Part shown: one piece after another, positions 46,321-57,654 of the stretch
How the letters are laid out: each line of letters opens with the position of its first letter
Numbering within the stretch: position 1 is the stretch's first letter
Translations under genes and position numbers: made by a program
NCBI RefSeq assembly: GCF_030247195.1
Contig: NC_080671.1
Span: 427,800,539-427,864,538, forward strand
DNA from: Topomyia yanbarensis
Taxonomy: Eukaryota; Arthropoda; Insecta; Diptera; Culicidae
Length of the DNA: 64,000 nt
Reading direction: 5' to 3'
Notes under the pieces: generated by a model
The model's database searches: none
What the model was told of the DNA's origin: nothing
What the model saw: the letters and a program-made list of their open reading frames with translations, nothing else

Positions 46321-47307
46321 CATTGTTTCAGAATATTCTGAAATGTTTGTGAAAATCCCATTGCAAAGAGCACGTTTTCGTTCTTCTTTTCTTGACGGAT
46401 TTTTTAGGATTATCTGGTGTTTCTACTTTATTGATTGTCCTTAATTAGTCATCAGAAAATCTAGAAATCAGAAATTTGTTTTGGAATTAAAAGATATCTT
46501 TTTGGTTACAGACATCTGAAAAATGATTTTGTATAGAATGGAATTTTCAGGTCCAGTATTTTAACGCGTAATTAGAAATAGTAAACTGAGAAAAGGCCAC
46601 CTGTAAATAGTATTCATTCGCATTTAAATATCTAGAAAAGAGTGTCAAGTGTCCAGGCTATGTTGGCAATTATATTATTGTCGATGACATAAAACTCGTA
46701 CATGCAGTCGATTACAATGCAGTCTTTTTCCACCCATCCTTATTACTTGCGAATTGTTTCGTTCTGAACTCTCGTGCTGGAGATATGGGTTAATGAGTCC
46801 TATACAAAGCAATACCATTGCAAAGAAATGGTTCAAACTACCAGAATAAGTATTTAAATTTATCGAAAAGCCAATTAGTATTGAAAGTGCCCCTGGACTG
46901 CTTTGAGACACGAACATTCTTGAAATTATATGTCGTATTTTTTCGCAAATAAATATGCTTTTAGTCACATTGATCATGAAAAATGTATATTGGGGTTTTC
47001 AGTACAACTCAGTGTCAGTTGTGAGGAATGGCAAATTATGGTTAAAGCTGTGAAATTATTTTTGTTAATAGTGCGAAACTTTGATTCCTTACATCTTTAT
47101 TTTCAATAATGCAACTAATAAATTTTCACTACAATATTGTTATTCAAAAATACAGTTGCTCTTGGTGATGCTACGAGTATAATATGAATATAAATTATAT
47201 TAGAAATCTATTTTCTCACTACTAGGAGGATTACTTGATGTATTCATATACCATCCAACGTTTATCTCACGAGTGAACGCATTGCTCTATCCAAGGGTAA
47301 ATACATC
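46321..47307. other. Unassigned stretch
   Basis: AT-rich with a 100-codon minus-strand frame (46675-46977) lacking recognised features. No element boundary seen. Confidence 0.3.
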
Positions 47308-47319
47308 AACTCTGGACAA

Positions 47320-47484
47320 TGAGGGTTGATGTAGCGTATTTGGTAAATCGATTGCCTTGTACGCAGCGCACCTGGGTTCGTGTCCCGACCCCGCACATAG
47401 GGTTAGAAATTTTTCATAAGAGATTTTTCTAACCCGAAGAGGCGAATGACCTTAAGGTTAAAACTTCTATAATCGAAATAAAAA
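47320..47484 (+). mobile_element. tRNA-derived SINE with 12-bp target duplication
   Basis: A Pol III promoter is visible: an A-box-like GTAGCGTATTTGG near 47331 and the B box GGTTCGTGTCC at 47372-47382. These are followed by a hairpin-forming body (GGGTTAGAAATTTTTCATAA then GAGATTTTTCTAACCC), AGGCGAATGACCTTAAGG, and an A-rich end. Flanks AACTCTGGACAA (47308-47319) and AACTCTGGGCAA (47485-47496) are a 12-bp duplication with one mismatch. The body shares GGCGAATGACC with the fragment at 51049-51085, suggesting a common tail with an LINE partner. Confidence 0.85.
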
Positions 47485-47789
47485 AACTCTGGGCAAATTT
47501 GCACTTTGAAGTGAATTTACACATTATTTTGTCTTTGAAATAAACTTGCTTATTAATTTTTGAGAAATAGGTAATTGATTATTAAGTAAATTCACAAAAT
47601 GTTTTCGGAATCAAAATCCTTGAATCACGCAGATGTGTTTGCATACCCAGATATTCAAAATCGGTTTAGTTTTGACCTTAAAAAACCAGTAAAGCAATAC
47701 TCTGTATGGAACGGTCTCATTTTTAATTAGTGGAAATTGGTAAGCGAAGAATGAAAATACAAAATGTTTAAAATCTCCGCCGCTCGTGA

Positions 47790-48215
47790 ACGGATTTTGA
47801 CAATCTATAGCTTGTTAGAAAGATATTTTCATAAGCTTTTTGTTTTTGTTTACTTCACGTGATATAGTTGCCTTGTTCGAATGTTACTCGCTTCAAACCA
47901 GCCCTGTTTTGACAAAATTACTCATATTTCAGAAAGTAAACAACATATCGAAAAACAAAAATAATAGTGTCAAATGGGAGCGATTGGCCTTGCATTTGAA
48001 ACTAGTTTCATTAAGATCAGTTCAGCCATTGCTGAGATAATTACATGACATTTTGTACATACATACATAAACACATACACACACACATACAGACATTGTC
48101 TCAATTTGTCGAGCTGAGTCGATTGGTATATGAAACTCGGCCCTCCGGGCCTCGGAAAAAGTTTTCAAAGTTTGAGCGAATCCTATACATTTCTTTTGTA
48201 AGAAATGTAAAAAAG
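47790..48215 (-). repeat. Mosquito repeat, subfamily 2, reverse copy
   Basis: Complement of 2384-2850: ACATTTCTTTTGTAAGAAAT hairpin at the right end, CTCGGCCCTCCGGGCCTCGG, CGAGCTGAGTCGATTGG and a CACATACA tract. CAATCTATAGCTTGTTAGAA lies near the left end. Confidence 0.75.
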
Positions 48216-48560
48216 ATGTTATATTAACTTAGGAATCTGGAAAGTTCCTCGAGAGTAGCAAAAACCATCATATGCGTCATATGTGGCCAACGTTACTTTA
48301 TTCGATCATTAGTGATCTAAACCTGCAAATCCAACTAATGTTGCAACCACTTAAATATGGTGGTGCCAGTTTACATGTTACTCCGGAACCGAAAATCCGA
48401 TCAACTAAAAATTCAATAGCGTCAAAAGGATGCCGTATACCGTTCCTTTCAAACTAAGATTCAAATCTCGACGAACTGAATCGAATAATATAGACGGGAC
48501 TCGGTAGAAAAGTTGATTTTTTGAGTGATTGCATTGCATGGTTGTGAGAAAGGCAAAACA
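48216..48560 (-). repeat. Mosquito repeat, subfamily 1, reverse copy
   Basis: Blocks ACTCCGGAACCGAAAATCCG, AATTCAATAGC and CGACGAACTGAATCG, then TTGAGTGATTGCATTGCATG and GAGAAAGGC, run in reverse order. The family is slightly decayed here and lacks a long microsatellite. Confidence 0.6.
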
Positions 48561-48564
48561 AGGT

Positions 48565-48940
48565 TCCGGTAATTTTATGTTTGATCGTACTCTTGAACTC
48601 ATTACTCCGGAGCTATAGCTCCGATCAGAAAGAAAATCGATAGGAGTCAATAAGGAGAGGAGACTATACTTTTCGTTTGATGAACAAGTCTCCCATCGCT
48701 GAGAAAGAGATGTGTATTTAATTCAGGAACTTCGTTACTTTCTCAAAGCATCCGGCTCCGTTGTAGGTGACAAAAGTGTGTTTAATTGGACGCCAGAAAG
48801 CCAGAATCAAAAGTCACGGCAATTTAGAAAATATTTCTATAATTTTTGCGTCATTTAGAATAGCAAACTGATACCGGTTTATATGGTCATCTGATGTGAG
48901 ACCGCTCTCTCCAACTCGTAACTCAGGAACCAAACCTTCG
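48565..48940 (-). repeat. Mosquito repeat, reverse copy, part before the DNA transposon
   Basis: Family blocks such as CATTACTCCGGAGCTATAGC, GAAAATCGATAGG and ATGGTCATCTGATGTGAGAC lead up to AACTCAGGAACCAAACCTTC. The copy continues after the transposon at 50539 with CTTCGATTGAAATAAAATTC, so the two sides form one interrupted repeat. Confidence 0.55.
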
Positions 48941-50538
48941 CCACAGTGGCGTAACTAGACCAAATTCCTGGCCAAAATTATTTTACACGTTTTTAAGCCT
49001 TATTATATCTCAAAGAGCAGTAAAAAGTGATTTCTTACAGTTTTGGACAATATACGAATAAATAATTACCGCATTAATCCTACTAGTAGTGTAGTGAAGA
49101 GCAAAAATTTAAAAAAGTCAAATACACTTCAATGTTGATTTCTTCAAATCTAACGATGTTATTGGGGATGCCGGGTGTCAATTAGAAGGTTTGGCACGTA
49201 AAGGTTTTGATTTGATGAACGTAACACCACAAATTAAAATATTTTTATGCTCTTAAAATTTCATAATTTCCGATAAAATTGAGCTAGTGCAATAAAGTTC
49301 TTCCGCCAACTCATCTTCTAAATTACCAAACTTATCTTAGATAAATATAGCAGGAAATTGTTTCAGAATTTGAGAACGGTATTTTCTTATGAGCCTTTTG
49401 ATGCTTCTATTGGTATCTAGAAAATAACCTCGTTGATGATTCAAAAATAGGATACTTAAATAAATAAAAAAATTTAATATGCCAATAATGAACAATGAAA
49501 TAAAAAGATGCAAATTTTAAACAAAATTCTTAATACCATTAGTCAGATGCTTGTCAGTAATCTACATGAAAATCAGAATAAACTTTCTAATTAATAGACT
49601 ATGTACGAAAAAAGCATTAATATACAGTATTAAAATTCATAACAAATACTACCTGAACAAATGACGATTTACCAACGTTTAGAAAGCAACTTGTGTGCGT
49701 GACTATTCATATAGTAAGATTCGGGTTAGTTATATTTCACATTCTACAATAAGCAGAACGTGCATGCGATTGTAAATCTAATTGTCATAATGGATTGCAT
49801 AGATTAATGAACAAAAGGTCTTAATTATTAATTATCTTGATTTAAAAAAAATATCCACATCACAATAGAATTGAAGAAACTTACGGAGACACTGAATAAA
49901 TCATTGTATACCTTCATACATAATCTAATCTAATCGAATTAAGATATTTAGTAAAGCCTCAATAAAGGCTTTGTTGATTATTTTGCCCATGTTTTGGCAT
50001 AAACATGCCATTTTCAAAATGCTGTAAAAGCGGCAATGGGATTAATTGGGAATGTTTTTTTCGTGAAACGGAGAGAAGAGAGCTCAAATAACCGTGTCGT
50101 TTAAACGGATCTGCCCGACAATACCCGACAAGATACTTTTTCCACTACCGAATTTTTAATAGTATTGATATAATTTGCGCATTTTGAACCCAACTCAAAA
50201 GAAGAAAAAATGTAACAAAAATAAATGTTCTTTGGTCAAACCTGTTGGTGTTTGTTATGAAAATCACGATTTTATACTAGATATTGACTTTGTATACTTA
50301 GTTTTTGGGCGATATGAAAAATTGTGAAACAATGTAATTCAAAGTTAGAAAATCCGTTAGAAATTCACCATTTTCAAATATTCACATACAAAAATTATCA
50401 ATCGAAAAACCTATTTTTCTGTTGTCATTCATTAGAGTGTGGTTTGAAAAACTATTTTGTCGAAAAAAAAATGGAAAGAACACCAAAAATTATGTTTTGC
50501 TATTTTGGCCAGGATTTGGTAGTAGTTACGCCACTGTG
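48941..50538. mobile_element. TIR DNA transposon, 1598 bp, non-autonomous
   Basis: The termini CACAGTGGCGTAACTA...CCAAATTCCTGGCCAAAA and TTTTGGCCAGGATTTGG...TAGTTACGCCACTGTG are inverted over about 36 bp with few differences. The pentamer CTTCG flanks both sides (48936-48940 and 50539-50543), but the exact duplication length is unclear. The interior is AT-rich with no transposase; the best frame (50324-50548) runs into the terminal repeat. Superfamily is not settled; the CAGTGGCG terminus would suit hAT. Confidence 0.75.
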
Positions 50539-51030
50539 CTTCGATTGAAATAAAATTCAATTGTTGCCTATGGCGATATTACGCCTTTAATTTGCATATA
50601 ACATTGTCGAAATCGACCCATCACTTGGAAAAGTGAGTGACATTATTTGACACATGAATAGAGACATACACACATTCACACACACAGACATTTTACAAAA
50701 TCGACAAAATGTGTCGAATGATATATGAGGCCGATTTTCTGGGTTATTGCATAAATTTTATTTTATAAGAAAGGCAAAAAGCTCCAGAGGATTTTATGTG
50801 TAACCTCAATCTTTAACTCATAACTCCGGATCCCGAACTCCAAATCAAAGAAAATTCGATAGCTGTTAATGAAGATATTTTACTTTTCATTTTAAGCTAA
50901 GTTTGTGAAAATCAAATCAGCCTTCGAGGAGAAAAAGATGTGTATTTAATCCAGGGACTTTGTCACTTCCTCGAAGCTTCCGGTTCCATCGTAGGTCGCT
51001 ATGAAGGCTTAATCGGGCGTCAGTAAGCCA
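50539..51030 (-). repeat. Mosquito repeat, reverse copies after the DNA transposon
   Basis: It continues the interrupted copy (AAATAAAATTCAATTGTTGC, CACACATTCACACACACAGA tract, GGCCGATTTTCTGGG). A second decayed copy follows from about 50790, with CATAACTCCGG, AAATTCGATAGCTGTTAATG and GTTTGTGAAAATCAAATCAG. Confidence 0.55.
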
Positions 51031-51039
51031 GAACTTGTT

Positions 51040-51090
51040 ATTTATTTTATTTTATTTAACCTCGAGGGTCATTCGCCTTCTTGAAAATAA
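51040..51090 (-). mobile_element. 3' end of a retroelement, reverse strand, with AAAT tail
   Basis: Read on the minus strand: GAAGGCGAATGACCCTCGAG, then GTTAAATAAAATAAAATAAA, then TAACAAG. The GGCGAATGACC block is shared with the SINE at 47320-47484, so both may end in the same retrotransposition tail. Confidence 0.5.
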
Positions 51091-51279
51091 TATTCATTTC
51101 GAAGATACAATTCACTTGACAATTGAAAGTAGATGAAAAAATTAATTAATAAATGAATATTATTTCAGTCAACTATCCTGGCACACTGCTTTTTGCTTCT
51201 TGTATTAATTTTCTTTCTTGGTGGTGAGCAATGGTCAGGCTTAATCTCTGCCACTCGCTGATCATTTCGTCTGTTTTTG

Positions 51280-52394
51280 TGTCCAATCAATCACGATATC
51301 GCAATCGCTAAATTGGAAAAACTTGGCTTCAGTGGATCACTCCTGCGATGGTTCCAATCCTATCTCGTTGGCAGTCAACTCAGTGTGAACATAGATGATG
51401 CATACTCCAAACTGTTCTTCGCAACGTCTGGTATTCCGCAAGGAAGTCATCTTGGACCATTTATATTCACTCTCTATTTCAACGATGTAAACTATCAGCT
51501 GAAAGTTGTCGTATGCAGATGATCTAAAAATTTTCAACAGAATTAGGAGCCGAACGGACGCACAATATTTGCAGCAGCAATTCGAAACTTTCAGCAGATG
51601 GTGTGAAACCAACCGAATGATTCTGAGTCCGGCGAAATGTTCTGTGATATCGTTCTCCCGAAAAAAAATCCCATTGAGTTTGAATATAACTTGTCTGGAG
51701 CTCTTGTTCCCCAGGTGAGCTGCGTTAAGGATCTTGGAGTGCAGTTAGATTCGAAACTTACATTTAAGAATCAGATTTCGTATGTTGTTGGTAAAGCATC
51801 GCGAAGCCTGGGCTTCATTTTCCGTACGGCTAAATCCTTTACAGAGATTTATTGTTTCAAAAGCCTATACTGATCTTTAGTGCGCTCCACGCTGGAGTAT
51901 TGTTCGGCAGTCTGGAACCCGAATTACATGAACAGCAGCGATCGAATTGAAGGCGTTCAACGAAAATTTATACGGTGTGCTCTTAGATGTCTGCCTTCGC
52001 GCAGTTCGTCTACCAAGCTACGAGAGTCAGTGTCAACTCATCCAGCTCGATACCCTTCAGCATCGTTGAGAAACTGCAAAATCCTTATTCATCTCTGATC
52101 TTCTGTCAGGACGCATCGATTCTCCAGATTTACTAGAGCGACTCAACATCAAGCAAGGTCCAGAACGTTACGCGGAAACGTTCTTCTGAGAGTGCCGTTT
52201 CGACGAACTATTCAAACAGCTAATGCCGCTATCACGGGACTACAACGCCTCTTCAATCGTGTGTCGCACCTGTTCGACTTTTATTTGTCTCGGATATCCT
52301 CAAGAAATCGATCCCTGCAGTTTTTTAGATGTAATTAGTTTAAGTTTCCATAATTGGGGCCGAGTGCGGCCTGTTGATGTGCGCGATAAATAAA
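51280..52394 (+). pseudogene. Jockey-like reverse transcriptase, 3' half
   Basis: It begins abruptly in the RT after motif A (NHDIAIAKLEKLGFSGSLL). Motif B (TSGIPQGSHLGPFIFTLYF) follows, then after a frameshift near 51505 motif C (SYADDLKIF). Further on come CVKDLGVQLDSKLTFKNQ and RSTLEYCSAVWNPNYM. The copy ends with a 3' UTR and a tail of ATAAATAAATAAAT at 52380-52394. Several shifts and a stop at 51871 make it non-functional. The missing 5' half of the same element lies inverted at 53290-53712. Confidence 0.8.
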
Positions 52395-52972
52395 TAAATG
52401 TTTTGTTTCGCATTTGTGAACTCGATCATGCTATCGAGTTGCTTCACAACTTTACGCATCGCGGTTAGTGGCCCATCCAGCGCGTTGGTAGGGCTATTTC
52501 CTACCACTGCTGGAGGGCATTTGTGCTGTCGGATGCAGCCCCCGTCGCTCCACTACCCTCCCCACTGGGGGGAGGGCTCGTCAAACCACCTTTGGCAAAG
52601 GAGTTCGGCACCTCCGGTTTTTGTTTGTTTTTGTTCGCTTCACTCATATTTGTTCCCACGAGTAGCGCGAGAAAGAAAGGTCCGCCACGCCAGAGCTCCG
52701 CAGTAACGTGGTAAGGGACGCTTACTGTGGGGGTTGCCCAGGTACCCCACAGGCTCCGCATCTTTTTCACCCCCTCGACCACTCATCCCTCAGCACGGGT
52801 CGCTTCACGCCTTGGACTTGGGTTTGTTGCTTTATGTGATGACCGGGGTCCAGATCATAACAACCATCCGCCTTTACCAAGGCTTTGGACCTGTAGCTCT
52901 GGTTCTCAATAGTTCCAAGTTTGTAGGTTATTACAGACATGCTACTATTGATATCCGTCATTCGCTAGCGGA
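52394..52972 (-). mobile_element. R1-clade element copy 3: 5' portion, inverted
   Basis: On the minus strand this covers the end of a preceding ORF2 and 3' UTR (CGCTAGCGAATGACGGATAT, GAACCAGAGCTACAGG), the leader, and the gag start (MSEANKNKQKPEVPNSFAKG). It continues to the codons for FTNAKQN, with a one-base deletion near 52515. It is homologous to 37845-38332 and ends at the base where the plus-strand portion at 53728 takes up the same gag. Confidence 0.8.
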
Positions 52973-52984
52973 GTTACGCACACG

Positions 52985-53290
52985 CTTACGTACCAGTTCT
53001 GTAACCAGACGGTACACTAAGGTAAGCCATGCGCCAGAACAACTAAACATATTTCATTTACTATCACCAATACCACCAAACAGCCTTAGACAACTGCTGA
53101 TACACCACAGACAGCCGGCCAAAAAATAAATACCGGGAAACAATATTCCACGGTATCCCCAAGCCAATAGTAAACATACCGAAATAAACAAGGAAGAAGG
53201 CGGCTATACAAGAGTCATTTGAAAACACAAAAAGTGCCAAACAAGTAACAGCGAAAATCAAAGCTCTAGCGACGACGAAAGCTGCAAATA
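52985..53290 (+). pseudogene. Decayed non-LTR ORF1 fragment (zinc knuckle region)
   Basis: Nearly collinear with 9700-9920. Shared blocks are GTAACCAGACGG, TACACCACAGACAGC, GGCCAAAAAATAAAT and AGCGAAAATCAAAGCTCTAG. The knuckle codons read C-N-Q-T-V-H, then a stop, then GKPC. It sits at the junction between the inverted R1 piece and the inverted jockey-like piece. Confidence 0.65.
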
Positions 53291-53712
53291 AGTCAGTATA
53301 TATAACATCAGTTTGTTGATTCGCATCGAACCCTTCGGATACAAAAGAGGTTAGAGATAGTAGATTCGTCGACGTCGATCGATTCGGCATGAATCCGTGT
53401 TGGTCTTTAGAAATATATTCTTTACAGTGAAAAAACACTGACTCCATCACGACTAACTCAAAGAGCTTGGAAATGGCACAGAGCGCAGAAATTCCTCGAT
53501 AATTGTTAACGTTTCTCTTATCACCTTTTTTGTGGACAAGATGAAAGCTGCTTTCCACAATTGAGGAAAAATCGCGGTTGTCAGTGACATTTTGAATAGT
53601 TGACAGAGTGGTTCCACCAAATCAGATATACACTTTTTCAAAAACACAGCAGAGGCACCATCTGGCCCGGGAGATGACGATGCTTTAAGCTTGGATGCTG
53701 CTGATACAATAT
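53290..53712 (-). pseudogene. Jockey-like reverse transcriptase, 5' half, inverted
   Basis: On the minus strand: GASAVFLKKCISDLVEPLCQ, then LWKAAFILSTKK and the next frame VHKKGDKRNVNNYRGISALC. After that come SKLFELVVMESVFF, SKDQHGFMPNRSTSTNLLSL and TDVIYTDLFAAF. It stops at motif A, exactly where the plus-strand piece at 51280 begins. Together they make one RT cut in two by an inversion. Confidence 0.8.
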
Positions 53713-53727
53713 CCGAGTGCTACACAC

Positions 53728-54900
53728 AACAGCAAAGATCTGAAATAGAGCCTGCTGGTGCTCCGAAAAGCTGTTCGAGTCGCAAGACAGGAACAGCAGG
53801 CTTACGTCAAGAGGGCAGAAGGACGAGAGAAGGCCGACAGAGGAACCCAGACAGTGGCCTCCAAGAGGGTGGAGGGAAGGCCGACATAGGCCTTCCCTCT
53901 TCCCTTCCCTCCAAGTCGCTCGAAGCGGCGGTTGAGTTCCCCTCGATGGTCAGTGGCAAGCGCAAGACGGCGTCGAATTTAAAGCGTCCTAGGAAGTCAC
54001 CAGGCGAGGGTGCAAAAAGTAACACCAAACGGCGTGTAACCGTGACGGCCAAACGCCGTTTGGTCGAAGTAAACCGGGGCGCAAATCATCCCGCCGGGAA
54101 GAAAAAGGCACCAGCAACCCGGTGCAACCGGGACAGGGGGCGAAAACCCCTGGAAGCTGGTCAGTAGGAGGAAGCCGACGCCGGACGCACCTCGACCCGC
54201 AAAGAAGTCCAAGCACAGAGGCGAGGCCTTGTGGTTAAAGACCGACAAGGACAAATATGCCGATGTCCTAACAATGCGGGCGGCCGAAAGCCTCTCGGCC
54301 CTCGGGCAAGACGTGCGCAGCCTGAGACGCACCAATACAGGTGTAATACTCTCGATCCTGAAGCGAGGCGCACAATCTAGTGCGGTATACAAGGCCTTGG
54401 ACCAAGAGGTCCTGGGTGAAGGCGCCCAGGTGAGATCGTTAGGGGCGGAAATGACTCTCCAGTGTAAGCAACTGAACGAGTTCACGGCCGCAGACGATGT
54501 CGTCGCAGCCGTCAAGGAACAATGTGACGTAACAATAGAGCGGGCCTCTGTTCGCTTGAGAGCGGGACCCTCCGGTACGCAAGTAGCCTACCTCAGGCTA
54601 CTGAAAGCAGATGCAAAAAAGGGTACCGTGATAGGTAAACTGAAGATCGGCTGGTCAGTATGCTCGGTTAGCATACCCCAGCCGCCTTCAGTGGACAGGT
54701 GCTATCGGTGCCTTGAGTCCGGTCATAAGTCGTATGAATGTAAGGGTACAGACAGGAGCAAACTATGTCGTCGCTGCGGCGAGGAGGGGCATAAAGAGCG
54801 GAGCTGCACCAAGGTGCATAAATGTCTTATCTGCACCGCCAAGAAGCAAGCCCGAAACCATGCTATCGGCGGACCTTCGTGACCCATCGGTGAGGCAAAT
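53728..54900 (+). pseudogene. R1-clade gag, copy 3
   Basis: A first frame (to 54167) is partly out of register with copy 2 but carries the same blocks (QEGRRTREGRQRNPDSG, FPSMVSGKRKTASNLKRPRK). The second frame (54229-54882, 217 codons) begins MWLKTDKDKYADVLTMRAAE. It holds the knuckles CYRCLESGHKSYEC and LCRRCGEEGHKERSC plus CLICTAKKQARNHAIGG. A TGA ends it one codon after GPS, where copy 2 continues with CPFGEANERKP. Confidence 0.75.
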
Positions 54901-54914
54901 AAGAACAAGCCGTG

Positions 54915-55672
54915 AACGTCACACAGCTAAATCTTAACCATTGTGCAGCAACCCAATAGCTGTTGTGGCAGTCGGTCTCAGAGTCGAGGACAGATGTCGC
55001 CCTCCTATCAGACCTGTACAACATCCCTGCCGGCAACGGCAATTGGGTGTCGGACGGGTCTGGGATGGTGGCAATCTGTACAACGGGACGGTTCCCGGTT
55101 CAAGAGGTAATACACTCCTCCGCCGAGAGGGTTGCGATTGCCAAGATCAATGGTGTGTTCTATTGCAGCTGCTTCGCTGCACCAAGGTGGCCAATAGAAC
55201 AGTTCAACCAGATGATCGACAGGCTCTCGTCGGACCTAGTGGGCCGGAAACCGGTAGACATAGCGGGAGACTTTAACGCTTGGGCAGTGGAGTGGGGCAG
55301 TCGCTGTACAAATAGCAGGGGTCAAGCGCTACTGGAGGCGCTTGCGAAACTCGATACTGTGCTAGCTAACAATGGTTCCGCTAGCACATTCCGTAGAAAC
55401 GGGGTGGAGGCCTGGATTGACGTAACATTTGCCAGCCCGAGTATGGTTCCAGGCATGGAATGGAGGGTAGACGAGGGCTACAACCATAGCGATCATTTAG
55501 CAATCCGCTTTAAGATCAACTATGGTGTGCAGCATCCGAGGGCGGGAGATCCCTGTCAGGTACGCGGGTGGAAGTCCAATCACTTCGACAGCGAAGCTTT
55601 CACCGCGGCCCTGGGACTGGAGGCCAACACCGACAGTCTAAGCGGGGATGCGCTGGTAGTCGTTCTATCACG
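54915..55672 (+). pseudogene. R1-clade ORF2 endonuclease, copy 3
   Basis: The start reads NVTQLNLNHCAATQ and a TAG stop, then the domain runs open from 54963 to 55697 in one frame: RTDVALLSDLYNIPAGNGNW, DIAGDFNAWAVEWGSRC, GVEAWIDVTFASPSMVPG, NHSDHLAIRFKINYG. GDFN and SDH blocks are intact. It ends at GDALVVVLSR, where a deletion joins it to the RT C-terminal segment. Confidence 0.78.
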
Positions 55673-55985
55673 CTCGCTCAGCATAAGACGGAGGTAGTTA
55701 TCGTCAACAACCGCAAGTCGGCACAACATGCAGTTATCCATGTGGGAGAAGTCGCGATCACTTCACAGCGAAGTCTGAAGTCTCTCAGAGTCATTATAGA
55801 CGACAAGCTGACCTTCGGCAGCATCGGCACATCGACTATACATGCAAGAGAGCGTCGACTGCTGTTGCGGCAATATCGAGGATGATGTCCAACAGCTCAA
55901 AGGTGTGTACCAGTAGACGTAGGTTACTGGCAGGCCGTATCTATCCTCAGGTACGGCGGCCCGTCATGGTCAAGAGCACTGAGGG
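55673..55985 (+). pseudogene. R1-clade ORF2 C-terminal piece, copy 3
   Basis: Homologous to 37015-37325: HKTEVVIVNNRKSAQHAV, GEVAITSQRSLKSLRVIIDD, KLTFGS. A frameshift follows near 55825. The whole RT core is deleted between this piece and the endonuclease. Confidence 0.75.
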
Positions 55986-57362
55986 CGATTGCATAACATT
56001 TCATTCTAATAATGAAAAGAAACTCGAATTACCTTCGATTGTGAGAATATAAAAATAGTATAATTATAAATATGAACGGTTCTTTTGCGCAACTTTAAAG
56101 CGTGAAAGAGTGTAAAAATACATATATAAGACAAATATGCACAATAAAATGTATCAGAAAAGCTCCTTTCACAACGTTTATTATTGTATGATTTTTTTTA
56201 TCTGTTTTCGCTCAAATATATAACAATTTTAATCATCTAATTTCTGATGGACTTTTCCAGATAATAAGTTTCCTACTTAAAGACGTATTTGTGATGAATT
56301 TTCAACCAAAGAAGAAAGTTCGAAGCATGATTAATTCACAGTCAACGTAAACCTCCTCAGAAACTCCCACCCAGCCGCACTTCAGCAGCGGAGTAGTATC
56401 ACTTTCTTCGTACCCAAACTGGACTAATTTCGCAAATATCGCTCCATCACTAATTAGCCTTGCGTTTCGCGAGCAGCCATACTTTTCCTATCATCTAAAA
56501 TCGGAGTCATTTTTGCCGGGGAGGAAAGTGTACCCACGCGCTAGCAGAGCAGTTCCATTCGCGTGGCTTGGATTGGCCTACCCCGCTCATAGTCCGAGGA
56601 GGTGCGATCTGCTGTTCCAGTGACCCGCAAAAACCCGCTGATCGAACACGCTGATGGTACACTGTTTCAATCGTGTTCCAATGCAAAATCTCCATTGCCC
56701 GAGGCGCGTCACCGCGCGGTTCAATCGCGTGAAAAAGTACAGGAAAAACATCATCTAATCTGATTAATGTCCAACTACCACGGCATGGTATGGTCAGACT
56801 CGAATTCAATCCCAACCGGCAAATTACCTGCAGCAACTTGAGCATTCGAAACTTCCGAAGAAGCACAAATCCGCCCGGATCTGGGCCATTTACCTTTAAA
56901 CCCAACGCGAACCTCGGGGAAGGCAAAGGAAATGACTCCCCACGAGTTCACCAACTTCGGCGCAAATTTTCGAAGTGTTAAAGACAGCTTTAAACAGCCC
57001 GGAAGGGAGCTGAACTGCAATGCAAAAAAAAAAGAACACGAATAAAACAAGTGCAGCAGCAGCATCAGCAGCCGAACATCTGTCAGATACTATTATATTG
57101 AAACGTATTTCCATTCAAGCATTGCATTGATTGACGGCGAGGTTTGGGGGGATAAACCGTCCGCGGAATTTCAACTGGAGCGCGCTGGTGGAGGTGATGG
57201 TGGCATGGGATTTTCCCAACTTGTTTTCTTACCTTTTAGTGCCTGCTGCATCTCTATTTTGCCATAATTATCGAGTTAGGTTAGGTGCCTGATGGTTGAG
57301 GAATTGTTTAGCGCTTTTCATCGATAGCAGCTGAAACGAGAAACCATCGACGGTTGTGGAGG

Positions 57363-57393
<31 letters not shown>

Positions 57394-57650
57394 AGTAGAG
57401 AGTGATAGGGGGAAGTAGATTGATTGGTTCGTGAGTGGGTAGATAAAACAAGGTTGATTTTTTATTGTTGATACCACATTGGTTCCGTTGCTTCTTCAAG
57501 GTTAAGAAACTTTTTACACGGGCGTAATTCGCTAATTGCATTCGTATAGCCGCAGATTTCCAAAAGAATATTGTTATTTTTGTTTGATTTTCTTCGTATG
57601 ACTTAAAGCAACTGATAAAAAGTTGATGGACGTAACGAAGAGCCGTAATC
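55986..57650. other. Unassigned stretch, partly GC-richer
   Basis: No recognised gene. Around 56500-57210 the base composition is more balanced and opposite-strand frames of 139 and 96 codons overlap, neither with a known domain. A host regulatory or untranslated region is possible but unsupported. Confidence 0.3.
57361..57400. repeat. (GAAA)n/(GA)n microsatellite
   Basis: About six GAAA units followed by a short GA run. Reverse-strand frames rich in SLSFFLSFFLS come from it. Confidence 0.9.
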
Positions 57651-57654
57651 AGGC

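Larger units (their letters stand above)
53726..55985 (+). mobile_element. R1-clade element copy 3: main portion
   Basis: It resumes gag where the inverted piece at 52394 stops and runs through the rest of gag and the endonuclease. It then jumps by an internal deletion (about 55672) to the C-terminal part of ORF2, and ends near 55985 at CACTGAGGGCGA. It is closely related to copies 1 and 2. Confidence 0.78.

Noticed and set aside
47330..47400. tRNA-like sequence with A and B boxes
   Set aside because: It is the head of a SINE with an A-rich tail and target duplications; it does not fold as a functional tRNA.
51280..53712. Twin-priming explanation for the split jockey-like RT
   Set aside because: Twin priming places the inverted 5' piece before the 3' piece; here it lies after it, with R1 sequence in between.
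56507..57065. 139- and 96-codon minus-strand frames as host exons
   Set aside because: No domain, no clear splice sites, and overlapping frames on both strands due to balanced base composition.
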